Origin: Actinomycetota bacterium
Lineage (GTDB): Bacteria; Actinomycetota; Thermoleophilia; UBA2241
NCBI GenBank assembly: GCA_026392265.1
Contig: JAPLCL010000343.1
Location: forward strand, 1 to 11,491
DNA: 11,491 nt
Direction of reading: 5' to 3'
Shown piece by piece: positions 1-6,853 of this stretch. Each line of letters begins with the position of its first letter. The stretch's first letter is position 1. The notes beneath the pieces are model-generated. The model was not told where the DNA came from. It saw only the letters and a program-made list of their open reading frames with translations, and did no database searches. The translations under genes were made by a program, and so were the position numbers.

Positions 1-60
1 CAATCGATCCTCGCCGCCCTCGAGGCGAGCGGGGATGTCGCAGCAACGGAAGGAGCCTGA
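1..60 (+). CDS. C-terminal end of a gene cut by the window edge, possibly DUF6325 family
   Basis: Frame 1 is open from the first base and ends at TGA 58-60, giving the tail SILAALEASGDVAATEGA. Only about 19 residues are visible, so the family cannot be proven. The guess rests on two points. Actinobacterial DUF6325 proteins often end in a short Ala/Leu helix of the type ALxALEA. They are also often followed at once by a small basic protein starting MPxGxxxRxG, as happens here one base after the stop. The reading frame is plausible but the family assignment is an inference. Confidence 0.4.
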   Translation, partial: QSILAALEASGDVAATEGA

Positions 61-61
61 G

Positions 62-214
62 ATGCCTCTTGGCCCAGGACGTAGAGGGCGTGGCGTGATC
101 GGCAGACCGGTCGTGCGCACCGCCGCCGTGGTCGGCACCGCCGCCGTCGTGGCACATGGCGTGGGCCGGCGCAGCGGTCGGCGTGACGACCGGCGGGCCG
201 GCCGCGGTCGCTGA
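62..214 (+). CDS. Small basic Ala/Val-rich protein, SHOCT-partner type without the SHOCT tail
   Basis: This 50-residue protein begins MPLGPGRRGRGVIGRPVV and has a short hydrophobic stretch (TAAVVGTAAVVAHGV, about residues 20-34) followed by an Arg-rich tail. A good Shine-Dalgarno (GGAAGGAG, 48-55) sits six bases before ATG 62. The start follows the previous stop by one base, so the two genes are probably translationally coupled. The N-terminus resembles small actinobacterial proteins that usually carry R(T/P)xVRTAxVxGTA plus a C-terminal SHOCT domain. Here the reading frame stops right after the basic segment and no SHOCT-like sequence is seen in the other two forward frames downstream. It may be a natural short form or a truncated gene. 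Function unknown; possibly membrane-associated. Confidence 0.5.
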   Translation: MPLGPGRRGRGVIGRPVVRTAAVVGTAAVVAHGVGRRSGRRDDRRAGRGR

Positions 215-264
215 AGCACGGCGCTTTCTGCCTGGGTGCAGCCGGCAGGCTGCAGACCAGGGAA

Positions 265-307
265 GCCGGACGGGGGGTGAGGGCGTGGCCCTCACCCCCC
301 GGCCGGC
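265..307 (+). terminator. GC-rich hairpin after the small-protein operon
   Basis: The core is a perfect 13-bp stem (272-284 with 288-300) with a GTG loop. The stem extends through 271/301 and, after one A-G mismatch, five more pairs (265-269 with 303-307). It lies about 50 bases after the stop at 214 and before the next gene at 366. There is no U-tract, which is common for actinobacterial terminators. A TATGAT hexamer at 316-321 just after it could be a -10 element for the next gene, but no convincing -35 can be paired with it because that position falls inside the stem. Confidence 0.6.
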
Positions 308-365
308 CGTCGGGGTATGATTTCCATCCGCATCTGACAATGGCCACACACCAGAAGGAGAAACG

Positions 366-884
366 ATGAGTGAACTGATGGTACTCGGCTTCGAGAACGA
401 GATGGAGGCCGACCGCTTCGGCCTCAAGCTCGCGGAGCTGCAGAAAGACCTGATCGTACAGCTGAGTGACGCTGCCGAGGTCGTGCGCGACCCGGACGGC
501 AAGCCGCACGTCAAGCACGGCTCCAGCCTGGTCGGCGTGGGCGCCATGGGCGGCGCCTTCTGGGGCATGCTCTTCGGCCTGCTCTTCTTCGTGCCCGTCC
601 TCGGCCTCGCTATCGGCGCCGCCATGGGCGCCCTCGTCGGCACGCTCGGCAAGACCGGCCTCGACAAGCAGGTCCTCGAGCAGATGGGCGACGCCGTACC
701 GCCGGGCAAGGCCGGCTGGTTCCTGCTCATCGCGCAGATGACCGAGGACAAGTTCCTCGAGGCCGTCAAAGGCACCAACGCCACCCTCGTGCGCTCCAAC
801 CTCACGGAGGAGCAGGAGAAGGACCTGAAGCACGCCTTCGGCGCCAAGAACCACAAGAAGGAAGCGGCGGCGGAAACCGCCTGA
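366..884 (+). CDS. DUF1269 family membrane protein (copy 1)
   Basis: This 172-residue protein is of unknown biochemical role. Residues 1-50 form a soluble segment ending in the family-like DAAEVVRDPDGKPHV. Residues about 54-95 are a Gly/Ala-rich hydrophobic block (VGVGAMGGAFWGMLFGLLFF, then GAAMGALVG) that could make one or two membrane helices or a glycine-zipper. A second soluble half (about 98-150) contains LLIAQMTEDKF, and the tail is charged and Lys/Ala-rich. The order (soluble half, DA-V-KD-DG signature, glycine-rich block, soluble half) is the DUF1269 pattern and is shared with the paralogue at 7338-7844. AAGGAG at 355-360 lies five bases before the ATG and fixes the start. The gene is monocistronic, between a hairpin upstream and a strong terminator downstream. 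Family assignment is from recognition. Some relatives are linked to stress responses, but nothing here proves that. Confidence 0.85.
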   Translation: MSELMVLGFENEMEADRFGLKLAELQKDLIVQLSDAAEVVRDPDGKPHVKHGSSLVGVGAMGGAFWGMLFGLLFFVPVLGLAIGAAMGALVGTLGKTGLDKQVLEQMGDAVPPGKAGWFLLIAQMTEDKFLEAVKGTNATLVRSNLTEEQEKDLKHAFGAKNHKKEAAAETA

Positions 885-894
885 CGGGCACTGG

Positions 895-926
895 GGGCGG
901 GGCGGCCCGGGAGGGCCGCCCCGCCC
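895..926 (+). terminator. Rho-independent-type terminator of DUF1269 copy 1
   Basis: A perfect 14-bp GC stem (895-908 with 913-926) with a GGGA loop starts 10 bases after the stop codon at 884. It is followed by GATTCTTC, a short T-rich stretch. It separates this gene from the potassium channel gene at 990, which therefore probably has its own promoter in the short gap or relies on read-through. Confidence 0.8.
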
Positions 927-989
927 GATTCTTCAGGATGTCGGCGTCGGCCACGCGGGGGGCCGGCCGGCGCAGATGAGGGAGTCGAA

Positions 990-1643
990 ATGGCAGAGCA
1001 GCAGGGCCCGGCGAAGATCAAGCACAAGAAGAACCGCCTCGAAGCATTCAGCGACGGTGTCTTCGCGATCGCCATCACCCTCATGGTGCTCGAGATCGCC
1101 ATCCCGGTGGAGAACGGTGAGGGCACCCACCTGTTGAGCGGGCTCGCCCACGAGTGGCCGGTCTATCTCACCTACTTCATCTCGTTCATGACCATCGGCG
1201 TCGTGTGGATGGAACACAGCGCGCTCGTGGACGCGCTTGACCACATTGACGGCGTCTTCATGCGGCTCAACCTCGTGCTGTTGCTGTTCTGCGCGTTTCT
1301 TCCGTTCCCTACGCGCCTCATGAGCGAGTTCGCCGGCGATATACCGGGTGAGCGTGTAGCGGTGGTGTTCTACGGCGCCGTGCTCCTCATGATGACGGTC
1401 ATGCTTCTGGTGATGGGGCGGCACGCGGAGAACGAGGGTCTCTTCGGCGACGACCTCGATGACGAGCGCAAGGAGAAGGCCCGGGTCAAGTACCAACTGC
1501 TGCCGGGCCTCATCGCCTACATCGTGGGCGGCGCCTTGGGGCTGTTGTCGCCGCGTATCGGCGTCATCATCTATCTCCTCATCGCCATCTACCTCGCGAT
1601 CCCCATTCGTGAGGTGACCCGGCTGTACAAGAAGAAGGGATGA
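990..1643 (+). CDS. TMEM175/DUF1211-type potassium channel
   Basis: This 217-residue integral membrane protein has the hallmark RxxxFSDG motif (R16, F20-S21-D22-G23) at the start of the first helix, followed by VFAIAITLMVLEI. In prokaryotic TMEM175 relatives this motif lies in the pore-lining helix of a six-TM repeat unit that assembles into a potassium-selective channel lacking a TVGYG filter. Helices can be placed at about 20-38, 57-74, 90-107, 123-142, 168-186 and 190-206. WMEH at 73-76 matches the conserved Trp/His region. The N-terminus is basic and the end is KKKG, suggesting cytosolic termini. GAGGGAG (978-984) five bases before ATG 990 supports the start. The length is normal for the family. 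The gene converges on the SulP gene; the 211 bases between them (1644-1854) hold no clear hairpin or further gene that I can see. Confidence 0.9.
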   Translation: MAEQQGPAKIKHKKNRLEAFSDGVFAIAITLMVLEIAIPVENGEGTHLLSGLAHEWPVYLTYFISFMTIGVVWMEHSALVDALDHIDGVFMRLNLVLLLFCAFLPFPTRLMSEFAGDIPGERVAVVFYGAVLLMMTVMLLVMGRHAENEGLFGDDLDDERKEKARVKYQLLPGLIAYIVGGALGLLSPRIGVIIYLLIAIYLAIPIREVTRLYKKKG

Positions 1644-1854
1644 GGCGGTCGCAGAGTGCGTGACTCGGACGCTCGGGTGCTGCCCTCGATCTGGCCTTGG
1701 TCGTCCGCGGTCTAAGGGGGCGCACCGGCAGGCGCCGCGTAGGGCGTGCCTTCCGGGACGAGAATGCCGCCGACCGTGGGGCTGGGAACGAGACACCCCT
1801 GCGCGGACCGGCCAGGCGAGACCCGTCTTCCGCTGGACCGGGCGGATCGTCACC

Positions 1855-3633
1855 TCAGGGCTTGGCGGCGCCGTCGGGGTGACGCCGGCCGGCCTTCTGG
1901 CGCCGATGCCTGCGCCGGCCCGGCAGCTCCTCGCCCGCCGGCAGGGGACCGAGCTCCTGGACCTCCCTGACGGCGGCCTTGAGCGTGGGGTAGAAGTGGT
2001 CGCGGTCGAGGGTCTCAAAGAGCCCGTAGCGCAGCGTGAGGTCCTGGAGGCGGTCGCGTAGCTCGGCGAAGGCCAGGTGGACCCCCGCAGCGTTGAGCTC
2101 CTTGTCCAGCTTCTCGAGCATCTCGGCCGCGGTCACATCGATGTCGGTGATCGCCTCGCACTGAAGCACGACCCAGGCGGGGTGCTGCTCGCGCACGAGG
2201 CGCCGCACCTGCTGGCGGAAGATGCCGGCGTTGGCGAAGAAGAGCGGGGCTTCCCAGCGGTAAACGAGGATATCCGGGAGCTGGGGGGCGTCCGGGTACG
2301 TGTCGATGCTATGCCATCCGGGAACCCCCTCGACCGGCGCGAGTACGGCGCCGTTGGGCCACCAGTTGCGGCGGAAGAACATCAGGATCGCCAGGATGAC
2401 GGCGATGGCGATCCCCCACAGCACGCCGAAGAGCACAACGCCGGCGGTGGCGACGAGGGAGAGCGCGAGCGCGCTCTTGCGCACCTGGAAGTACCGCCGC
2501 AGGATGCCGAGGTCCATCAGTGACAGGGCGGCGACGATCACCACTGCGGCCAGGGTCGTCTGAGGCAGGTCGGCGAGCAGGCCGTTTAGAAACAGCAGGA
2601 GCAGGAGGACGAGACCCGCTCCCACGAGCCCAGTGACCTGGCTCTTCGCGCCCGACTGCTCGGCGACGGCTGTACGCGAGCCGCTGGTGGACACGGCGAA
2701 GCCCTGGAAGAACCCGGCGGCGATGTTCGCGGCGCCCATGCCGATCATCTCCTGGTCGGGCTCGACCTCGTCGCCGCGCCGCGCAGCGAAGCTCGTCGCC
2801 GTCGCGATGGTGTCGGTCAGGGACACGAGTGTGATGCCGACTGCCGCGATGAGCAGCGGCCCGACATCGCTGATGTTGGTCCAGGGGAAGGCCGGCGTGG
2901 GCACGCCTTGCGGCAGCGCGCCGACCGTCTTCACGCCCTCCTGGGCGAGCCCCAGAGCGGCAGAGACGACCGTGGCGCCGACGACGGCCACGAGCACGGC
3001 CGGCACGCGGCGCGTGAGGTGTGGCAGTCCGAGCAGGACGAGGAGGCAGGCAAGACCGACGGCCAGCGTCGTCGCGTCGGTCTGGTCGAGGCCGGCGAAG
3101 AACGCCTTGACGTCCTCGATGAACGTGTCGCCTTCGGTCGAGAAGCCGAACAGCTTGGGTAGCTGACCGACGATGATCGTGATGGCGAGGCCGTTCATGT
3201 AGCCGACCTGGACCTCCTTCGAGAGCAGGTCGGCGACGAAGCCGAGCTTGCCCAGCCCCAGCCCGATCTCGATGAGGCCGACCATCAGGGCCATCATCCC
3301 AGCCAGGGCGATGGCCGTCGCGGGGTCGCCGCCGGCGAGCAGCGGCACGATGGCGGCGAAGATCAGTGGCGAGACAGAGGAATCCGGCCCCAAGACCAAG
3401 ATGCGCGACGGGCCGAAGATCGCGTAGCCGACGAGGCAGGCGATGGTCGTGTACAGGCCGGTGACCGCGGGCAGGCCGGCCAGCTCGGCGTAGGCCATAC
3501 CCTGGGGCACGAGGATGGCGGCCAGCACGACGCCGGCCACGAGGTCGGCGCGCAGCCATTGCTTCTCGTAGGTGCGCAGAACGCGCGCCCCGGGCACCCA
3601 GCGTTCGACGCGATGAGGGCTGGTCGCGCTCAT
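1855..3633 (-). CDS. SulP (SLC26-type) anion transporter with C-terminal STAS domain
   Basis: This 592-residue transporter probably carries sulfate, bicarbonate or a related anion across the inner membrane; the substrate cannot be read from sequence. Residues 30-61 contain the SulP signature (DLVAGVVLAAILVPQGMAYAE, then LAGLPAVTGLY). The PSRILVLGPDSSVSPL segment (75-90) is the substrate-site region. Membrane helices continue to about 420, and a STAS domain spans roughly 453-560. In that domain the loop usually written DxS/T reads DIDVT (497-501), so Thr501 occupies the possible phospho-site. The tail (about 572-592) is strongly basic. AAGGAGG stands only three bases before the ATG at 3633, slightly close. 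It is the last gene of a four-gene minus-strand operon, 35 bases after the potassium channel gene. No hairpin is evident after its stop. Confidence 0.92.
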   Translation of the reverse strand: MSATSPHRVERWVPGARVLRTYEKQWLRADLVAGVVLAAILVPQGMAYAELAGLPAVTGLYTTIACLVGYAIFGPSRILVLGPDSSVSPLIFAAIVPLLAGGDPATAIALAGMMALMVGLIEIGLGLGKLGFVADLLSKEVQVGYMNGLAITIIVGQLPKLFGFSTEGDTFIEDVKAFFAGLDQTDATTLAVGLACLLVLLGLPHLTRRVPAVLVAVVGATVVSAALGLAQEGVKTVGALPQGVPTPAFPWTNISDVGPLLIAAVGITLVSLTDTIATATSFAARRGDEVEPDQEMIGMGAANIAAGFFQGFAVSTSGSRTAVAEQSGAKSQVTGLVGAGLVLLLLLFLNGLLADLPQTTLAAVVIVAALSLMDLGILRRYFQVRKSALALSLVATAGVVLFGVLWGIAIAVILAILMFFRRNWWPNGAVLAPVEGVPGWHSIDTYPDAPQLPDILVYRWEAPLFFANAGIFRQQVRRLVREQHPAWVVLQCEAITDIDVTAAEMLEKLDKELNAAGVHLAFAELRDRLQDLTLRYGLFETLDRDHFYPTLKAAVREVQELGPLPAGEELPGRRRHRRQKAGRRHPDGAAKP

Positions 3634-3668
3634 GAGCCTCCTTCACACACCGACTCGTCCGCGGACGG

Positions 3669-4157
3669 CTACTGGCCCGGCTTCTCCTTGGCGAGTGCCT
3701 CCAGCTTCGCCTCCATCGCCGCAGTGTGGTCCAGCAGCTCCTGCAGCATCGCCTTAGTCTCCGCCTCGCGAGAGGCGCGCGCCGCATTCGCATCGGCGGT
3801 CCGTTCATCCTGGTCGGCGGACACGAACATGGAGGTCACGGTGGCCGTAAGGAACGAGATGAAGGTCACGCCGACGACGATGACAACGGAGCCCACCACG
3901 CGGCCCCAGGGGGTGTGCGGCACGATGTCGCCGTAGCCCACCGTGCCCAGCGTGACGATCGCCCACCAGATGCCGTCCCCGACAGTGGCAAAGTCCTCGT
4001 GATCGATGATCGTCACGAGGATGCCGGCGCTGATGCCGATGACGGCGGTCGCCCCGGCGAGATAGGCGAACACACGCCGGCTGGCGACAGCCTTGCCGGA
4101 GCGGCGCCGGATGCGGCCTTCCACACCTTCCTTGCGTTTCGATCGCTGCTCGTTCAT
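3669..4157 (-). CDS. Two-TM potassium channel with TVGYGD selectivity filter
   Basis: This 162-residue channel subunit has a basic N-terminus (about 1-28), TM1 (about 30-51), a pore helix and selectivity filter (WWAIVTLGTVGYGDIVP, filter TVGYGD at 72-77) and TM2 (about 87-111). A charged Ala/Glu-rich C-terminus (about 115-160) is likely a coiled coil for tetramer assembly. There is no RCK, cyclic-nucleotide or voltage-sensor domain, so the architecture is KcsA-like, with filter spacing and the DIVP ending typical of the Ion_trans_2 family. Two starts are possible, GTG 4160 and ATG 4157. AAGGAAG at 4164-4170 is three bases from the GTG and six from the ATG, so I choose the ATG. It lies 24 bases after the degenerate-pore gene and before SulP in the same operon. 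The stop is TAG. Confidence 0.92.
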   Translation of the reverse strand: MNEQRSKRKEGVEGRIRRRSGKAVASRRVFAYLAGATAVIGISAGILVTIIDHEDFATVGDGIWWAIVTLGTVGYGDIVPHTPWGRVVGSVVIVVGVTFISFLTATVTSMFVSADQDERTADANAARASREAETKAMLQELLDHTAAMEAKLEALAKEKPGQ

Positions 4158-4181
4158 CACGGTCTTCCTTTGTCCGCGGCC

Positions 4182-4859
4182 CTACTGCAGGACGTTGACG
4201 GCGCGGGCGATCACGAGGCCCAGAAGGGCCAGTGAGATAGCCGACTGGGCCATCATGGCGATCTTGTTCCAGGCGCGCAGCGGCATGATGTCGGTGGGGC
4301 TGAACGCGGTGGCGCTGGTGAACCCGAGGTACATGTAGTCCACGAACTGTGGCCGCCAGTCCTTTGGGGCGAGCTCTGGCGACAGCTGCTGAGGGAAGGC
4401 GAAGTCGGGGTGGGCCGGCAGGCCGTGGGCGCGAACGGCCGGCCCGCCGCTGTCGAGCTCCCAATACAGCAGGCCGAAGGCGAGGCAGTTGGACAGCCAC
4501 ACGATGCCGCCGGCGGCCAGCAAGGCCCCGCCTGAGCTGGTCGCCGGCCCGCCCTGGATGAGTTCAGCGATCAGCTGGGTCGTGCACCACAGCGTCGTGC
4601 CGACCAGCAGCGCGATCAGCGTGACCGAGAGCGTGCGCACGGTTCGCGAACGCCGATCGATCTTGCCCGGGTCGCCGATCATCACGGCGACGAGCAGGAG
4701 ACCCTCCACGAGTGGCACGCCCCAGCGTGGGCGCGCGATGAGGCTGTTCGGAAGGAGGATGGTCATCACGATGACGGCCAGGACCGCGACCGCCATCGGC
4801 CAGCGGGCCTCGCCGACGACGCGATGCTCGCGCGCCTCCTTGGGCTCCGTCTCGGCCAC
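4182..4859 (-). CDS. Membrane protein with potassium-channel-like pore loop but altered filter
   Basis: This 225-residue protein has about four hydrophobic helices (about 20-40, 47-62, 76-101, 112-133). A soluble loop follows, then a re-entrant-like segment and a final helix (about 198-222). The C-terminal part reads FVDYMYLGFTSATAFSPTDI, then MPLRAWNKI. Aligned on D-I-x-P with the neighbouring true channel (TVGYGDIVP), it gives AFSPTDIMP, so the layout matches a pore helix, filter and inner helix but the glycines of the filter are gone. I recall this FSPTD-containing family as widespread but uncharacterised; whether it conducts ions is unknown. The start is GTG at 4859, four bases after the cardiolipin synthase stop, implying coupled translation. 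The stop is TAG, 24 bases before the channel gene. Expression as a conserved membrane protein is likely; the pore reading is an inference. Confidence 0.8.
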   Translation of the reverse strand: MAETEPKEAREHRVVGEARWPMAVAVLAVIVMTILLPNSLIARPRWGVPLVEGLLLVAVMIGDPGKIDRRSRTVRTLSVTLIALLVGTTLWCTTQLIAELIQGGPATSSGGALLAAGGIVWLSNCLAFGLLYWELDSGGPAVRAHGLPAHPDFAFPQQLSPELAPKDWRPQFVDYMYLGFTSATAFSPTDIMPLRAWNKIAMMAQSAISLALLGLVIARAVNVLQ

Positions 4860-4863
4860 TGTC

Positions 4864-6315
4864 TCAGATGAAGTACGACAGCAGGCGCATGAACGAGTTG
4901 CGGAAGCGCGTCGTCCGGCTCAAGGCGTCGACGTCCATGAGCGTCACCTCGTGAGAGTTCGCGATGTCCTCCTCGAAGAGCTGCTCCTGCCGTTTGGCGA
5001 GCCCCTCGTCGTACATCCACAGCATGAGCTCCTTGTGGAGCCGCAGGCTGCGGATGTCCATGTTCATCGTACCGATGGCGGTGATCTGCCCGTCGGCGGT
5101 GAGTGTCTTTGAGTGCAGGAAACCGGCCTTGTAGAGGTAGATCTTGACGCCCGCCTTGAGCAGCGGGCGGAAGTACGTCCACGCGGCCCAGTAGGGCACC
5201 TTCTTGTCGGGCACGCCGGTCATCATGAAGCGCACGTCCACGCCGCTCAGCGCCGCGTTGATCATGGTGTCGTAGAGCCCCACCTCAGGGATGAAATACG
5301 GCGATTGGATCCACACTCGTTTGGCGGCGTTGCCGACGGCCACCATGTGCGCGCGGCGCGACGAATTCCACTTGTCCTCCACCGACTGCGCGACGACCTG
5401 GCAGAGGATGCCGGTCTCAGCGCCGTCGGAAGACGGCGCGGGGAGGTACTCATCTGTGAGGACGTCCTCCTTGGTCTGGTCGAACCAGCGCGCCGCGAAC
5501 AGCGCTTCGAGCTCGCCCACGACCTGGCCGGTGACGCGCACGTGCGTGTCGCGCCAGACGGCGAAGCGCTCGCCGCCGTCCACGTACTCCTGGCCCACGT
5601 TGTAGCCGCCGGTGTAGCCGATGTCGCCGTCGATGACGACGATCTTGCGGTGGTCGCGGTAGTTCATATGGGACAGCGAGACGACGTCCTTGGCCACTTT
5701 TCCGCCCAGCGGCACGAGCGCCTCGAGCTTTGACTTGTCCCAGTGCTTGCTGCCCAGGTAGTCGTAGAGAAAGCGCACCTGCACGCCGGCCTGGACGCGC
5801 TCCTTGAGGATCTCGGTGAGCGCGTCGGTCAGCTCGTCGTCCTCCCAGATGAAGTACTGGACGTGGATGAAGCGCTGCGCCGCCGCCAGATCGGCCTTCA
5901 GGCGGCCGAACTTCTCCTCCCCGGTCGGGAAGATCTCGGCGCGGTCGGCGGTCACCACGCCGAGGCCGTCCTCGCGGGACATGGTGTCGCTCAGACGCTC
6001 CACGTACGTGCCGCCGAAGCGCTCCCGAAGACGCCGGTCGGCGGCCGCGTTACGTGCGAAGAACGACTTCAGCACGTCCTGCACTTGCGCGAGGTAGTCC
6101 TGCATCCACTTCTTCTTCTCGGTGATGGTCGCCCAATCGCGGCCGGCGATGTAGTAGAAGACGATCCCGAGCACTGGTACGAGGAGGAGCGCGAACGCCC
6201 AGGCGAGCGTGTCCGCGGGCTCGCGGTCCTCCATGATCAGGGTGACCATGACGTACAGCCAGACGACAAGGTACGGCACCAGGATCCACCACGGCAGGAA
6301 TCCGAGCCATTGCAT
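4864..6315 (-). CDS. cls: Cardiolipin synthase (phospholipase D family)
   Basis: This 483-residue membrane enzyme joins two phosphatidylglycerols, or an equivalent phosphatidyl donor and acceptor, to make cardiolipin at the inner membrane. Two N-terminal helices (about 6-28 and 35-58, PLDc_N type) precede two phospholipase D catalytic domains. The HKD motifs are complete: H222-K224-D229 (DHRKIVVIDG) and H401-K403-D408 (LHSKTLTADG), each followed by the usual Gly/Asn segment (GYTGGYN, IGTMNMD). The C-terminus FMRLLSYFI is typical of bacterial Cls. An upstream in-frame ATG at 6378 would add 21 hydrophilic Arg-rich residues. I reject it because ATG 6315 starts exactly at the family N-terminus and has GTGAGG close before it. 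It is the first gene of a four-gene operon with pore and transporter genes, so lipid composition and ion transport may be co-expressed. Confidence 0.93.
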   Translation of the reverse strand: MQWLGFLPWWILVPYLVVWLYVMVTLIMEDREPADTLAWAFALLLVPVLGIVFYYIAGRDWATITEKKKWMQDYLAQVQDVLKSFFARNAAADRRLRERFGGTYVERLSDTMSREDGLGVVTADRAEIFPTGEEKFGRLKADLAAAQRFIHVQYFIWEDDELTDALTEILKERVQAGVQVRFLYDYLGSKHWDKSKLEALVPLGGKVAKDVVSLSHMNYRDHRKIVVIDGDIGYTGGYNVGQEYVDGGERFAVWRDTHVRVTGQVVGELEALFAARWFDQTKEDVLTDEYLPAPSSDGAETGILCQVVAQSVEDKWNSSRRAHMVAVGNAAKRVWIQSPYFIPEVGLYDTMINAALSGVDVRFMMTGVPDKKVPYWAAWTYFRPLLKAGVKIYLYKAGFLHSKTLTADGQITAIGTMNMDIRSLRLHKELMLWMYDEGLAKRQEQLFEEDIANSHEVTLMDVDALSRTTRFRNSFMRLLSYFI

Positions 6316-6378
6316 GTTGACCTCACTCTCTTGGGGCCGCCGGCGATCCCTCGCGCGCGGGCGGACGTCGTTCGTCAA

Positions 6379-6394
6379 GTGACCGAATGGTCAC
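6379..6394. promoter_or_regulatory. Palindromic operator candidate, copy 1
   Basis: GTGACCGAATGGTCAC is a perfect 6-bp inverted repeat around GAAT. It lies 64 bases upstream of the cardiolipin synthase start and 92 bases upstream of the LapA-domain gene, in the divergent promoter region. The form (TGACC-N4-GGTCA) resembles TetR-family operators such as that of RutR. On the minus strand a TATCCT hexamer just upstream could be a -10 element, which would put transcription start inside the palindrome and fit repression. A near-identical copy lies at 7899-7914. No regulator gene for it is in the window. Confidence 0.6.
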
Positions 6395-6421
6395 GGAAGG
6401 ATATCGCATCCGCTGCGTCGC

Positions 6422-6450
6422 GTGACAGATAGTGCCACGGCGGGTAGATA
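6422..6450 (+). promoter_or_regulatory. Possible promoter of the LapA-domain gene
   Basis: GTGACA (6422-6427) matches five of six bases of the TTGACA -35 consensus. It is followed 17 bases later by TAGATA (6445-6450), a weak -10. The spacing is ideal and the position, about 37 bases upstream of the start codon at 6487, is plausible. The overlapping GGGTAG (6442-6447) also recalls the -10 of actinobacterial SigB-type promoters, but no GTTT-like -35 is found at the matching distance. Confidence 0.35.
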
Positions 6451-6486
6451 GGCCGCAGGCAGGTCGGACCGACGAGGAGGAACGCA

Positions 6487-6753
6487 ATGGCCGGCAATGA
6501 TCCGCAGGGCAGTTCGCAGGGATCGGGAGGAAGCAACGGCTTCTTGATCGGCGGCGGCATCCTGCTCGTGCTGCTACTCATCTTCATCTTCCAGAACACG
6601 GCGGACACGACGTTCAAGTTCCTGTTCTGGTCGTTCACTTTTCCGCTCTGGCTCGGGCTGCTGATCACCGCCGTGGTGGCGTTCGTGATCGGGCAGTTCG
6701 CGCTGATGTGGCGTCGGCACAAGCGGCGTCAGGCGCGGCGCGACTCCCGCTGA
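6487..6753 (+). CDS. LapA-domain (DUF1049) small membrane protein
   Basis: This 88-residue protein has a Gly/Ser/Gln-rich hydrophilic N-terminus (1-18), TM1 (about 19-35) ending in the family motif FQNT (35-38), a short loop rich in aromatic residues (TFKFLFWSFTFPLW) and TM2 (about 55-75). The tail RRHKRRQARR is strongly basic and cytosolic. This is the layout of the LapA_dom/DUF1049 family, whose E. coli member LapA takes part in lipopolysaccharide regulation. Actinobacteria lack LPS, so only the fold carries over and the role here is unknown. GAGGAGG at 6474-6480, six bases before the ATG, is a very strong ribosome-binding site. The gene is single, divergent from the cardiolipin synthase operon and closed by a terminator. 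Confidence 0.88.
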   Translation: MAGNDPQGSSQGSGGSNGFLIGGGILLVLLLIFIFQNTADTTFKFLFWSFTFPLWLGLLITAVVAFVIGQFALMWRRHKRRQARRDSR

Positions 6754-6782
6754 CGGCGCCACCGTTCAGGAAGAAGTGCGAC

Positions 6783-6814
6783 GCGACGGGGCGGCCGTGA
6801 GGCCGCCCCGTCGC
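6783..6814. terminator. Bidirectional terminator between convergent genes
   Basis: A perfect 14-bp stem (6783-6796 with 6801-6814) with a GTGA loop lies 29 bases after the LapA-domain stop and 39 bases beyond the stop of the convergent gene ending at 6854. On the plus strand it is followed by TTCTTC; on the minus strand, after a few bases, by CTTCTT. Both transcripts thus get a hairpin and a pyrimidine-rich tail. Confidence 0.85.
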
Positions 6815-6853
6815 TTCTTCGTTGCCGGCGGCTTCTCGCCCGCGGCGACGATC

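Noticed and set aside
316..321. TATGAT as the -10 of a promoter for the first DUF1269 gene
   Set aside because: The -35 position falls inside the perfect hairpin stem and does not resemble a -35 element, so the promoter is not called as a separate feature.
933..2018. A 361-codon minus-strand frame opposite the TMEM175-type gene
   Set aside because: Composition is typical of an antisense shadow; the plus-strand frame has the RxxxFSDG signature and a ribosome-binding site.
2309..3808. A 499-codon minus-strand frame overlapping SulP and the potassium channel
   Set aside because: It is Arg-rich throughout, has no recognisable domain and overlaps two genes with clear motifs in another frame of the same strand.
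6316..6378. An N-terminal extension of cardiolipin synthase from the ATG at 6378
   Set aside because: The extra 21 residues are Arg-rich and unlike the family; ATG 6315 begins exactly at the first membrane helix and has its own ribosome-binding site.
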